Below are positions 13,261-25,215 of a stretch of DNA of 64,000 bases, in pieces. The notes under the pieces are model-generated. The model had not been told where the DNA came from and did no database searches. It saw only the letters and a list, made by a program, of their open reading frames with translations. The stretch lies in assembly GCA_008694505.1 (NCBI GenBank), contig VZDJ01000056.1:8538786-8602785 (forward strand), in the 5' to 3' direction. Source of the DNA: Cyanoderma ruficeps (lineage: Eukaryota > Chordata > Aves > Passeriformes > Timaliidae). Each line of letters begins with the position of its first letter. Position 1 is the stretch's first letter. Made by a program: the position numbers and the translations under genes.

Positions 13261-14430
13261 GGTTGTTTCATGAGCATTCTTCCTAGTAGGTAGGGACGTA
13301 AAAAGCAAAGCTCATCTGGAATGCATGCAGGGAAAGGGGATGATTTAGTAGGTCTGTATATTGCCTGAAATATTAGATTACAAGTGTGAGTCAAAAAAAA
13401 TCCACTGGTTAAAATTTATTTTTATTAGGAAAATTATCCTAAGTCTAAAGCACCAATTTCTGTGACAGTATAACTGGATACAGCTCGATTGATTTTAGTG
13501 AAGCTCTACTCATTTATACCTACCTCAGGTTAGAGAAGGGTCCAGTGAATTAGTCCCAGTCACATATTTTTCAGACATGAAACATTCAGCTAATCTCTAG
13601 GAGCCCTGTAATTGGCTAACATAAAACATTACTGGATGATTAAAAATACAGTTGACTTTCAGATTTGTTGTCAAGTAGATTTGAAATGTGGGGAAATAAC
13701 TTAAAGGGTCTCTTTTGCTCTCGCTCTCCCATGTTTATGGATTGATTGTCAGATGTACAGCCCTTGTAGGGGAGCAACTCATGATTGCTCTCAGCAATAT
13801 GTGTCCTTCACCTCCTGTGGAAACTGCTGCTCTCAGTGCATGGACAGGATTATTTAGATAAATGTCAGCATGGAAAATACAGGAGTATTAGTAGAGGGGA
13901 AGGACGGCACCTTTCAGATATGACCAGCATTGTCTTCTGCATCGTTGTGGATTTAGTTTTCATGGAGGTCTCAGTTCCTCTCTTTTAAAATGCTGCCAAG
14001 CAAGAATTTTCACTATCTGTACTTTGACTATAGATAGCTAAATAACAGCCTATTTCATCCTGTCAGGGATGCTTTTGGAACAGGAACAGTTCCTGTTCAG
14101 ACATCAAGAACACCTGCCAAATAGCCTTGATTTGTTTAAAACAAAACCAAAAATTCCCTCCACTTTTATCTAAATATGAACTTGTCTTTTCTCATCCAAC
14201 TCCCTTTTAGTATATATGTGCTATTTTGCCCAAGATATAAATTGGGCAAAAGACTGAAAAAAACCACATAAATCAGAATGTTCCCCTTCCATGGCAATCT
14301 CTGCATAAATGTGGAGAAGGGGGGAGGATTGAGAAGTAAAAACACTGACCTTTCCAGCTGCAGAAGAGGCAAAATTAAGTTCTGAGGTCACAGTGTGCTG
14401 CATGATGGAATAAGGGTCAAGGAGCCACTC
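13261..14430. other. Non-coding; contains a 21-bp palindrome
   Basis: AT-rich DNA without recognised repeats or genes. The notable item is the inverted repeat at 14078-14098, listed separately. Confidence 0.55.
14078..14098. repeat. Near-perfect 21-bp palindrome
   Basis: Two 10-base arms (GAACAGGAAC and its exact reverse complement GTTCCTGTTC) flank a single central A. The GAACA/TGTTC arm ends resemble steroid-receptor half-sites, but their spacing (11 bases between the five-base cores) is not that of a classic response element. It may be a binding site for a dimeric factor or simply chance. Confidence 0.85.
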
Positions 14431-14640
14431 CCTACAGCATTACCTATGCGCTGTGAGCCATTGTGATGGCGATTTGCAATCTCTCATTTAGAAACAGGCC
14501 AGTCTTAGTCTTTAATTTAGAATGTCATATTTCACGAATTTGTAAATGATAGCAAGAAAGCCTTTCTGTAATCTGCATTAAACCATTTGATTGGCGGGGG
14601 GAAATCTGATTTTATGAAGCTGATAACTATTTCAGCTACC
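14431..14640. promoter_or_regulatory. Candidate conserved non-coding element
   Basis: A short repeat-free block with several CpGs (near 14449, 14470 and 14536), a TTTGATTGGCGG stretch near 14587 containing an inverted-CCAAT-type core, and A/T-rich homeobox-like sites. It shares the texture of the stronger candidates nearby. There is no direct evidence of function. Confidence 0.3.
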
Positions 14641-16701
14641 TTCAAGTCCAGTTGCAGAGGAAGAACAGGAGTATTGTTTTTATCTTATCTGTGGTACATT
14701 CTTCACAGGCAGCTTTATCCCACCTTACCTTTTAAACTAAGGGCATATTGTTAACCTTGGCATGCTGAGGTTACTATGCTGCAAGTAAAGACTATTTAAA
14801 AAAATCTGTCGTCTTCAAGTATAATGACCTGTGAACATTTGTTAAGAATCTTCAAATAGTTTCTGATTTGTTTTCTAATAAAACACTGAATAACAACAAT
14901 AAATGTACTGTGCACTAGTCCAGCAGAATTATCTTAATAAGTAGTGTAAGCAAAGAAAATAGAATCTGAAAACCCTTTCCTGGCATCAAAAGTCATAAAT
15001 CTGTTTGTATTGTTCCCTTCTGGAGATCCCGTTTACTGAACGGTCTTGTTGACATTGACTGTTCCCTCGCCTTGGCATAATCAATATTTTAAATATGAAA
15101 CTAAATGCAGGGTGGAGTGATAGACATTTCCTCTTCCTCTCCAACTGGCTCCACATCCACGTTCCGAAAGAACAGAAATCAGATGCACCCCTCTATTTTA
15201 GCATGTGCATTACGCTACCAATCCAGGAGCAGGTCTCCAGCAGTATTTTCCACAAAGTGTGCCAAAGACAATGTGGAGAAAAAAGCAGCAATGCAAAGTA
15301 GAAAAGGAGGAATATGAAATGGCAGAAGAGTAGAGGTCTTGCCTCATGTGCAGTGTCAAGATCACAAACAGTGCAATACACCCTATTCTGGGATCCATAC
15401 CTCCAAGAGGGTGGGAATTAGCCATGAGATTCCAAGCAGAATCTCATTTTTCCACGAGAAATGATGCAGCTTTTTCTCTTCCATGTTTTTGGACACATTT
15501 GTATGTTTAATGGGCTTTCAAAGGAGAAGTGGTCCTCATCAGTGCAGCACAAAGAAGATACACAAGCATTATTATCCTTGACATATCCTCTCCTGTTTTT
15601 TGACCTTTTTATGGTGACTCCACTGGAGAGGGACTGGTTTTCAGTCACTCATCTTCAGTGCTAGTCTCTGTATTAGTCGTATTTAGGGTACTTTTTGAGG
15701 GTCATGCTGTCAGCAGCCCACTGCTGCTGCCTGGCTTGTGTCCTCACTCTTAAATTCTACCAAGAAACCTCCCTTTGGCATCTGAGAAAATCCCCAAAAT
15801 CACAATTTTAGGTTTTTAGGAAAATCAGCCATGTTACCACTATTTCTTTATCCTTTAAGTCACTGTTAAGGAGTGCACAGTAGATTGCCATCTCCTGCTC
15901 TCTTCAGAACCTTTGTCAAAAGAACCTCGTGGTTCAGGACTGGTCAGTAAGAGGTCTGCATCAAAGCTCTTTTGCAAAATGGACTGAGGAGGCTTTGTTT
16001 TGTTGTTAAAAATGGTTTTTTTCTTTTTTGAAAAGGAAAACACTAATTCATTCTTATAGCAATCATGGTAGAAAGAAGATGAAACATTGCCAAGAAACTA
16101 TTTTCTTGTAAACATCGTAATTCACATCTCCTCATTCCCTCTTCAATTTCTCTTCTTGCTGCAAACATCTAGACATTCCCTGTCAGAACATGCAAGTCTT
16201 TGCTTATGTCTTATTTCTTCAAATGATTCAAAATGTGCACTCATTAAAATACTGAGATCCTCTATTGAGTATTTACTGTTTTTTTTCCTACTGCTGCTTG
16301 ATGTTTTGGCAGCTCTCAAAATGCTTGATTCTATTATTGTGAGAAAACATCAGCTTTGTCTACAGGAACAAGCACTAAACACCTGATCCCTGGCTCCAGC
16401 ACCGCTGTAAAGAGCCACCAACAGCCCAAAATTGCCTTGTTGAGTGAAAATCTCTCACGCAACAAAGAGGAAACCACAAGTTCCCTTGTTCCCTTTCATC
16501 ATTAATGTTGTACCTTGGTCTCATCTGAGGGGAGATATGCAATATATTGAGAGTTTTGGAAGTCAAGATTGTGTTGTGATCATGCTTTTGGTAGCTTTAG
16601 ATATTGGTGGCATCCCAATTTTATCTATGAATGAAATACCTAATTGTTGCCTGTAACAAAGACAAGGCATAAAAAAGTTCCAGGAAAAATTCTCTGTGTC
16701 A
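14641..16701. other. Non-coding, nothing recognised
   Basis: Ordinary AT-rich DNA. Overlapping short open frames on both strands at about 15095-15664 are mutually exclusive and lack family resemblance. No repeat was identified. Confidence 0.6.
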
Positions 16702-16791
16702 GTTTTTGGTGGTTGTTTGGTTTTTGTTGGTTTTTTGGGGGTTTTTTTTGGTTGTTTGGTTGGTTGTTTGGTTGGTGTTTTGTTTTTTTTT
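16702..16791 (+). repeat. 90-bp G/T-only low-complexity block
   Basis: Every base from 16702 to 16791 on the plus strand is G or T, arranged as irregular repeats of GGTT, GTTTGG and T runs. It is a degenerate simple repeat. Many short G runs on one strand could allow two-tetrad quadruplex structures or an R-loop if transcribed. An open frame passes through it, encoding only low-complexity Gly/Val/Phe/Leu-rich sequence, and is not a gene. Confidence 0.9.
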
Positions 16792-17760
16792 CCTGAAATG
16801 AAGCATAATATTTGTGAGGGTCAGTCTGTGGAATTTGCTGTATTTCATAGAGAGATGCCTGTAGGGCAGCAGGTCCTGATGACTGCTTGGGGGTTTAATT
16901 CAATGCACTGTGATTTGAGTGTTGGATGTGTGGGGGACTGTGAGCACATGGGCAAGAGGCAGTGTTTTTATAAAGTGCAGGGAGACTCCTCAGTGCTCAA
17001 GAGCGAGCTTCCCAAATGAGTTTTGGAGATGATGTTGAGGAACTGATCAGCAAGGGGTAGTTTATCACGACTGCGTGCACTAAGAAATGTAATTTCTGTG
17101 TTTGACAAAGACATTTGGAAGACCATAAGGCAACTCTCAGATGCATCAAGTTGGACACCCACACTTGGAAGTTTTGAATATCATGGCTTTAATATTTATA
17201 GTGCCCTAAGCTGATACCAGCATCATTTGAATGATGCAGCAGCCATACAAAGCAATGAAGTTGCTTCATCCATTTTAGTACTTTTAATTTCTATGTAAGC
17301 ACTTCTTAGCCTTGTAGAGTCTGGACATGCCAGTCAGCACGCTCTGTGGTTTCACTGGCTCTTAATTTAGCTGATAGTCCCTCAGTATCACCTTCTCAGT
17401 CTCTGTAATATTAATTTACTGTTACTGTTAGGCCAGTAATCAAACTGCAATTCCCTCTTTCTAACTGGGAATGTTTGCTATTCTGTATTTTATTCAGAGT
17501 TTTCATCTGTAGTTTGCATTTCTCTCTACTTCTTGTTGCTTTATTTAAGAAATTACTATCCTTTCCGTTTCCACTCACTGCCTCTCTCCTTATTATTTCT
17601 TTCTGGCTCAGTGCATTTACCTGCCAGCTGATTCCCCCTGAATTTTTTCAGCTTCCTTTGTATTCTTTCTCCACACATCACCCGATATAATAATATATCC
17701 TGTTGCAGCAAATGTGTCTGATCCCGTGCACAGTAGTTAATCTGTGAATTTCCTTAAGGT
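16792..17760. other. Non-coding, nothing recognised
   Basis: AT-rich DNA with pyrimidine-rich stretches at about 17450-17680. No gene or repeat element was recognised. Confidence 0.55.
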
Positions 17761-18480
17761 TTTTCATGTACAATTTGCTCTGCACATGCCACAGTAAAAT
17801 TATATTTTAATTCGTTAAAACCTCCGATAGTTATTAATATTTAAATCAAATCAAGTTAAATGACTATGTTTTTCAAATCAAAGCCTGTATATTGAAGGAG
17901 ACTGCAAAAACTATTAGTGTGTCTCGTTGAAGGCTCACAGAAAGTTTTCAGCCTTCTCAGGGAAAGCATCAGTATTCATTTTTGATGCTGAGCCTTATGA
18001 ATCCTTATGTTTATAACACTCCTCAACTGGAATAAATCTTCCAGCTGATTATCACAGCATTTGGCACAGTGCCACAAGCAGTTCTGGGAACAGTATTCAA
18101 TCAATGTGTAAACTAGTGAAATGCCAGGAACTTTTGAAAGACCATGAAGGATGATTAGCTAGTAAAGAATAAACAATGTTCCAACGTTGAGCGCAGCTAC
18201 CAGCTAAAGCAGGGCTGAGGAGAATTTTCCATGATTTAAAACGAATATATAACTTATAATTTAGGCAGGTATTTATGTTTTGTTATTTCACACTCTGAAA
18301 TTTATTTAATCAAAGCCAGGTATACAGGGGTAAGATTCTTAAAGAAATAAACACTTTGATTATACTGTAACATGTCTGTGTGACCAACCATTCACTCATC
18401 CTTTATTTATAGTTAAATGGGAAGCTAATGGAATATAAAAAGTGAAGGTTGAACAAAACAATTTTAGCATCTTCAAGAAT
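17761..18480. promoter_or_regulatory. Candidate conserved non-coding region
   Basis: A long repeat-free AT-rich stretch with A/T-rich homeobox-like sites (for example the TTATTAATATTTAAAT region near 17830), tandem AAATCAAATCAAG near 17845, and isolated retained CpGs near 17813, 17825, 17925, 18185 and 18192. It could contain two separate elements, at about 17761-17990 and 18100-18480. The evidence is texture only. Confidence 0.3.
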
Positions 18481-20521
18481 GAACAAAATTTACAAAAGCT
18501 TTTCTAGTCTTACTGGAACAGTCATGCCTTAGATTGTTGCCCTTTATACTAAGTTTTGGTGCTTGATTTTATTTATAAAACCAGAATTCTTCCTTTCTAA
18601 GTTAATAGCACTTGTACTATTGGGGAAAAGGTTTTTTCTGCCTATGTAAGTTTGAAAGAATTGAGTTTTGAAGCAGTAGCAGTCTTCTGCATTTCCCTCA
18701 GAATTTAGTGCTCTTCTGAAGTGCTCACCTAAATCCTAAAAACCAAAATAATCCTTGCATCTCAGAGGATAGAGTTAGTCCTATATACTTATAAGCTAAA
18801 GCTCTGGTTTCCACAGCTTCCAGATTATATACAGTGATGCCTTTCATTTCGCTATGCTCATTCCAGTGTCAATGGGATCCGTGGGGGTTAATTAAGGGTA
18901 GTTTATAATCTTCAGGAGATCCTAAATTCTCCCTTAAATTTAATAACCAGTCTTGTATGCAGAGCTCAACAGCTGAGATATGTCACCTCTATCTTCTCAA
19001 GCACCCTTTCTATATATAAAGGTATTTCTCAGATGCTGCACCAAACTTTGGCTCCCTGTTTACTAGTCAGGCACAGCAAGAGTGAGGTTGAAACTCGGAG
19101 CCCAAAGTATTTTTATATTATTTGAAAGAGCAACGTTAAGTAGGCAAAGTATGTGCTGACAGCCTCTCAGACACACTGTGGTAGCACAGAGTCAGTCTGT
19201 TGCTGCATCCTGCCTACTGTTTGGTGCATAAAAATAATATCTGCCTTGTGTGTGACAAGAAGGTGTCGGGATATTCTCTTGGTGAGGCTGGAGACCAGAG
19301 ATGTCTATATGCTTCATGTTATGTCGTTACATTTATTGACAACTGTAAATATGATACAGCTGAACTCTGCCATGCTACAGGGGAAAAAAAAAATATATGT
19401 AGGCTCTCGTTCTTCTCACAATAGCGTTTAGTTCTTTTAAGTCCAAAAACTGCACGGGGTCATGCACTGGGTTTATTAGGTCTCATAGTTTTATACTTCT
19501 ATACCCAGAAGTTCAGGTCAGCTGTGAGGTTTTTCCCATGATCTCATTATGTGTGTCAGCAACAGACATGCATACAAAAGCAAAATCTTTGAAAAATATT
19601 TGGATAATAGAAGAGTTCATGCTTTCTATTCTCAGACAGAATTTGTAGTCATCTTTTGAGCGGTGCTTTGCAGTAGTTACACTATATTCCAAGTGAGAAT
19701 AAATACATGTTTTCTAAGGACAAGAGTAATATTATGACAGAAAACATAATAAAACATTGAATTGGCAAGATGCAACAAAATAGGGGTAAAAAGAGGACTG
19801 TTCAGTCTGGTTTGAAATCTCTAATTTAATATATGTCTATGCAGAGATGTTACAAAAATAAGAATGTAACGTAAATTGCAAGTGTGTGATGTACACAGAA
19901 TCGATACCCTCCAACAAATAAGATGTTTTGCTATGTATATCCCTCTTTGAAACATCTGCCTGTATTATTTATATGCAGAAGTGCCCTATCTCACTTTTTT
20001 CCCTCCAAACTAAGTCCTTGTGCGTGTAGGATTTGTACCGTAATGCATTATTGAGACGTTACAATGAGATGAGAGTGGGCAGCAGGAAAGTGATGGGGGT
20101 GGTGTGCAGGGTGAGGTTTGTCAGTGGGCAAAACAGGCTTACAAAGAACATCGGTATTTTAAGATATATCAGTGTCTACCTTTAACACTAGGTTTTCTTT
20201 TTCTAATGGATTTGACTTTTTTAATCTATGAAGAAGGTTAAAAGTGGTATCTTTGTTGAATCGCTACTGTATATCTAATGCTTGGAGGTTTTTTCCCCCT
20301 CATGATGTGGAAATGGTTTCAATTCCTTTTAATATTCATTTAATGTCAGTGCAATATATATTGCCACCTTACTTACTGCATTAGTAAAAAATGTGCTTAT
20401 GTGCTATGATTCTCTTATGATAGAAACATAAAATCTTGGAAGGATCAAAGTCCACCAACATTCACCCTCCTGCAACAGCAGGAAATTGATCATGCGAGAG
20501 ATGCTCACCTAATGCTAACAG
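18481..20521. other. Non-coding, nothing firm
   Basis: AT-rich DNA. A segment at 20424-20475 faintly resembles the reverse complement of a CR1 3' end (a CATAAAAT-like octamer followed by TTGGAAGGATCAAAGTCC) but is too worn to call firmly. Otherwise nothing was recognised. Confidence 0.5.
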
Positions 20522-20640
20522 ATTATTATTATTTATTATAGCACTAACAGCAGGGAGGTGCATTAGACACCAGGAGGAAGATGAGGTCCTTGTCCTGGAG
20601 TGGCTTCAATCTCTGGGGTGATCTTGCAAACACTTAACTA
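20522..20640 (+). repeat. Ancient amniote interspersed repeat (name uncertain)
   Basis: The order of blocks is a (TTA)n-like run, TATAGCACTAACAG, GGTGCATTAGACACC, then AGATGAGGTCCTTGTCCTGG and a CAATCT-like block. This parallels an old repeat common in turtle and crocodilian genomes, with a TTATTATTATT start, AGCGCCTAG, GTGCTAGGCGCTGTAC, a GTCCCTGCCCC-type block and CTTACAATCT. It is strongly diverged. The family (MIR-like or L3/CR1-related tail) is recalled, not looked up. Confidence 0.45.
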
Positions 20641-21179
20641 GATGGCCAACGATATACACATGAAATCTTTCTAGCTCCCATATTTAAGTATTTTCTTTTT
20701 CTTATGTACAGGCATTCCTGCAGGGTCCTCAGCACTAATTAAAGTTAACGTTTCCGCTCTGCATCACAGAGAATGCGGATACATAAAGGGGAAAGGATCA
20801 AACTCCTCCAGTGCCTTGTGATTGTATGGAAGTTTTATTAAAAAAACACCACCCCTTTTCACTAGGTGCCTCTTATTTCCCTACACTGTATTTCCCACTT
20901 AATATTTTACAGCCAGCAAAAGCTATATTTTGTTATGCAGCCTTATTAAAACAAAGATCTTACTGACCACAGTGAAATTCCCGAAAGGCACCACAGTTGG
21001 ACCAGAGTCTACAGAGGCAGTTATATAAACCAGCTCAGAAAAAGGACATATATTATACTCTGTCATGTATATGTTAGGGTTACTCAAATGGCAAATTCTG
21101 GTCTAAATCCAAACTAAAGTAAGTTTTGCCCAGACCTCCCTAAGACTTCACTCGTTTAACCCTTCTGTGTTTGTGTGTT
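20641..21179. other. Non-coding, nothing recognised
   Basis: AT-rich DNA with a short A run near 20838-20848. No gene or repeat was recognised. Confidence 0.55.
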
Positions 21180-21440
21180 TGCTTCCAATGTATCAAGGAG
21201 GCCTTGCAGAGCATCCCCAGCATTTCTGGCAGTGCTGCTGAGGTCTGTCAGGGCAGGAGCTGGCATCTTGTTCTCTGCAGTAAAATCATCGAGAGATATC
21301 AGCAGATAGGTTCACTTCTCAGTGAAATTATTCAGCAGATTTTGAGTGTGGCAGCTCTGTTAATCTGCATTGCCTATAAATGTATGGTTTTGTTACGTGT
21401 TGTTGGATGTTGTAACGGCTTTCATTTGTGAAACATTTCT
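21180..21440. promoter_or_regulatory. Candidate conserved non-coding element
   Basis: Repeat-free sequence with CpGs near 21289, 21395 and 21416 and a low-repeat, high-complexity right half (21340-21435). An 86-codon open frame (21171-21431, plus) covers it, but the predicted peptide has no recognisable domain. Regulatory DNA or a non-coding exon are both possible. Confidence 0.28.
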
Positions 21441-22229
21441 TTTTCAGAAGTCCCCAAAATGCTAGCAAATGTGAATAATTTAAATCTCTCCGTTTTGGAC
21501 ACATGAAGCTTAGAGATTGCCAATTCCTTTTCAGATACCGATGAGAGAGGAATGTAAATCCCTCTTTCAGATTATTTTTGGGTTTAGGTTTGGCTATGCC
21601 TCTTGCTGGGTTTTTATCCTGCTAGTTAGAATGCAGTCCCACAGACAGATCGATGCAGTGGGGCTGGTGGACCATTTCTTGACCCCCACAGTCCCGTTCC
21701 AGCCACTGATCCGTTTCTCACATTTCTGATCCAGAAATTTTATCCTGATGACAGTCATGGACTACTGAGTCTTGGCTGTGGACATCAGGGCTCAGAAATG
21801 GACTTCTACTTCTCGTGCAATCTACAATCAAAACCTCTTGTCACCCAAGTTATATTTCCTGGGTTTAAAAGCAAAAAATAGGCAAACACAACAAAATAAC
21901 AATGTGCAAAATATATTGATAATGAGAACAAGTTTATAATTACTAAATGCAGAGGGACATATCAAAGCAGTGTTCTTCAAACAGGATATTATTTTGTAAT
22001 TAAATACAACTTCAAAAGAAAAAAGCTAAAGACATGATCATTATAATGTGCATTAAGTGCAGTTGAAACATCATTTGAGTAAAACAATGCTGGGTAACAA
22101 GGAGGAGAATTTATAGAGAAGGAAAAATTAAAATCATTCAGTGTTAAGAGAAGCAGGCCAAATTATGTTTGGAGAATTATGTTTTCTTAACATCTCTGTT
22201 ATAAAATTATTCCCTGCATTATTTATTCT
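21441..22229. other. Non-coding, nothing recognised
   Basis: AT-rich DNA. No gene or repeat element was identified. Confidence 0.55.
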
Positions 22230-22510
22230 ACAAGCCTTAATTAATAAATATTAGGTGACTGATTCTTGCAAAAGAGCAGGCGCTCGGTGGAACGTATTCC
22301 GAGCTGGTCTGGTTCATACTTATCATAAAAATGAAAACTACTGGAGCATAAAGAACTTACAAAAAGGCAGCATTACTGTGGATTTAGTGCAGTTGGTGTT
22401 TGATACACTCAGTTGTATTCATCACATACGCTGTGTCAAGGCATTGCTTACAATGTGTCGGATCATCTTACAGGCCATAAGCAAGAACTATATTTAAATT
22501 GAATGATACC
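22230..22510. promoter_or_regulatory. Candidate conserved non-coding element
   Basis: Repeat-free block flanked by AT-rich DNA, opening with TTAATTAATAAATATTA and followed by four CpGs between 22280 and 22305 and more at about 22430 and 22459. An 80-codon frame (22255-22497, plus) runs across it but begins with GTG, not ATG, and matches no family I recognise. The combination of homeobox cores, CpG retention and an abrupt return to AT-rich DNA suggests a conserved regulatory element. A coding exon cannot be fully excluded. Confidence 0.38.
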
Positions 22511-24939
22511 AATATCATTCTGAGTTAATTCTTATATAATAAAGTATAAAAAAAAGCAAGTAGCATCCATTTCCACATAATCTCTCTTCAAACTTATCTG
22601 TATTTGACTGTATTTTCCCCGTCAGCTTAAAAAAAGCAAATATAACTGAGAAGCCACCAAATTTAAAAAGGGTATTACAAAGACATTTAGCGAGGACATG
22701 CTATTTATTGGCTTTTTGATGGCTATAGTGTTTAAGCACATCACAAACAGAAATGGGCTTATTTCACATCTTCCTGAGACCAGGAGGCATCCGTAATATT
22801 CCCATTTGCAGAGACCAAAGAAATGCAGTGACATGCCTGTGCCCTGTGGGGAGTCTGTGGTGCAGCTGAGAACAGAAACACCTTTCTTTCACTGTTTTAA
22901 CTGCCACTCTTAAATTTTTTAGCTGGTTTTGGTCCCCCGCTAAGGGACACCTCTTGCCCTGTGAAATCCATCTATCCATCGAGTCTCTGTAGCTGTGAGT
23001 GGCAATAAACAAATCCAGACCCCTTCACATTTGAAAATGCTGAGGGAGATGTAATTCTGAGTAGAGCTTGAGAATAGTAGAGTTGTGCTGTTCCCGTTGG
23101 AGGGTTCCCCAGCCCCACTACCCACAACAGGAGCTTTGCTCATCTCCTCTGTGACTATTGCTTTACCCTTCTTGTGCATGGTAGACCCCACCATCTTGGG
23201 GTTAGCTGGCCAGCAGAGGCACAGGTGTCATGAAACACATCCCATACTTCCCCTGAGCAGGGAAAGTGCATTCTGATTTATCCTGCAGCTTGAATAGTTC
23301 TAGAAAAACCTTTTCATTAAATGTTCCACAGGTGAAATCAGAATTCATGTATAGTTGAGGCTGTTGGGGGCCAGACTCTTGCAAGTATACATTACTTCTG
23401 CCTGAAAGAAAGACCTAAAATGTATTTTTTTCCCCAAAGTTTCATCAGGATGTATCCTCACTAAAAAGTTGTCTTATCAAGAATTCAGATTTTTTTTGCC
23501 ATGCCTTCAGGTAGATACTCTCTGTAAACACCATGGGCTTCAGTAATAGGGGCCAAGGTATGAAAAGAACAATTGAAGAAGATTTCAACACATGTTTGAA
23601 ATTTTGGGTAAAGTTTACTTTACCCTTCCTCCTCCTCCTCCCCGTTTCAAAACACCAACAGGCTGTCCTTGCTTTTGGAGCGTCTCGTTCTCAAGGCTCT
23701 CACCTTGCAAATCTCTACGTATGTGCCTTATTTCTTAAGTGTACACAGACCACAGCCAAAGCTTGGGCATATGTGTGCGTAGGACTAGGATGTCGTCTGG
23801 CAGATGGTGCCATGGCACCTAGATTTCTTCAGAAGTCAACTGAAGCCTTCCATCATTTCATGGAGATAAATAGGAAAGCAATTTTTGAATGTATTATGAA
23901 GTGTTATTCACTCAGAATTGCTTAGAAGGAATAGCTAGCATAGCACATAAAAAACTGTGGGTAACCTACACGCTGCTTTGCTGTCTATGTGAAAGTTGGG
24001 TGCCAGAGTTTGTCTCTTTATTTAACATTTTGCAAGCAAAAGAACAAGGTGCAGCATCAAAACAAATAATTTTTTTATGGAAGGAAAACCGACACATCAA
24101 AATCAAGGAGAACAGCCCTGAGTCTTGAATCTTAACCTAACTGTTAGCTCATTAACACGAAACTCAGCGGGTTTTCTACATCCCAAAATGTCCTTATCTC
24201 TGCAGAGCTCTGTGCTGATTGCTGAAGGTGATTTTGAGACAAAACACTTGCAGAATGGTACGACACAATTTGTCTTTGTGTCAGAGGGAACTGTTTAAAT
24301 GGCTGGGGGTAAGTCAGCAGAATAGTATAAGCACATGTTTGCCCACAGTCTTACCTGAAGATATAGTTGAGCTTGTATTACAAAGAATTCAGCTGTATAA
24401 ATACCTCGTGCCATCTGTGTATGGCAGGGGAATTGAGCCAGTAGAAGCTCAAGACCTGTGTCAGTGTTCTCACAGAAGGACTGTTTATGAACAGATGTTA
24501 TGTGGTGTTTTTCACAGAAAATGGGCTCTGGAGAGAGAAAATGTCTATCAATTACTGAGGTATTATGTATAACAGCAATTTTTAACCTTGAGAATGATAC
24601 TTAAAAGTTCTCTGTGAAATAGTCAGCGCCGCCACCACTTCCTTTGTGCACAGTAACACACGCCCTTGCCTATTGCCCAAATTCTTTTTGAGATTGCATT
24701 TTAAGTTCTTTCAGAGAAAATATATTAGATATTGTAGAATTTGTTATTCCATGAGAAAAAAGAAATCAATCGCCTGACTAGAAAACTTCTTGCATTTGCT
24801 GATCTAAAATCAAGCTGAGTTTTTAAGATGGGGTGCTTGTATACTCTCATGCTTCTCAGATCTATCTAAGGAATACATGGGTGCAAAAATTGTCATTTAC
24901 TAAGGAAATTATAGATGTTAAATGAATGGAAAAAATACG
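22511..24939. other. Non-coding, nothing firm
   Basis: Mixed AT-rich DNA. The open frames at 23533-23925 and 24219-24572 (130 and 117 codons, plus) are the longest here but show no domain, signal peptide or repeat of residues that would support a gene. There is a short CTC-rich run near 23625-23641. Confidence 0.5.
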
Positions 24940-25215
24940 TATGCTGGCTAACCTGTTTTCAAGCCCTGGTAATTAACACCGATTTCAGTTGGGTGCTTGG
25001 AAGAATGAGGTCTTAGTGAATAAAGACGAATTTAGTGGAACTGCAAAATCAGGCGATATTTAGTAAAATTTAGTAATTATGATATAGCTGTGTTTGTTTA
25101 ATAGATTGCCAATGCTAGTTGGTTAGACTAGTTATGTCTTACTCTTCATTTTTATCGCTTCTGTAAAACTCCTGACTTCACCGGGCCTTTGAATGTGGGC
25201 TCTCCACGGTAATAA
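24940..25215. promoter_or_regulatory. Candidate conserved non-coding element
   Basis: Repeat-free AT-rich block with a GGTAATTAACACCG segment near 24970, retained CpGs near 24982, 25028, 25053, 25155, 25182 and 25207, and TAGTAATTATGATA near 25070. The texture matches the other enhancer-like blocks. Function is not shown. Confidence 0.33.

Noticed and set aside
16101..16125. TGTAAACATC word resembling a miR-30 seed
   Set aside because: The match stops after 10 bases and there is no precursor hairpin.
20424..20475. Possible CR1 tail
   Set aside because: Octamer and following block are too degenerate to separate from chance.
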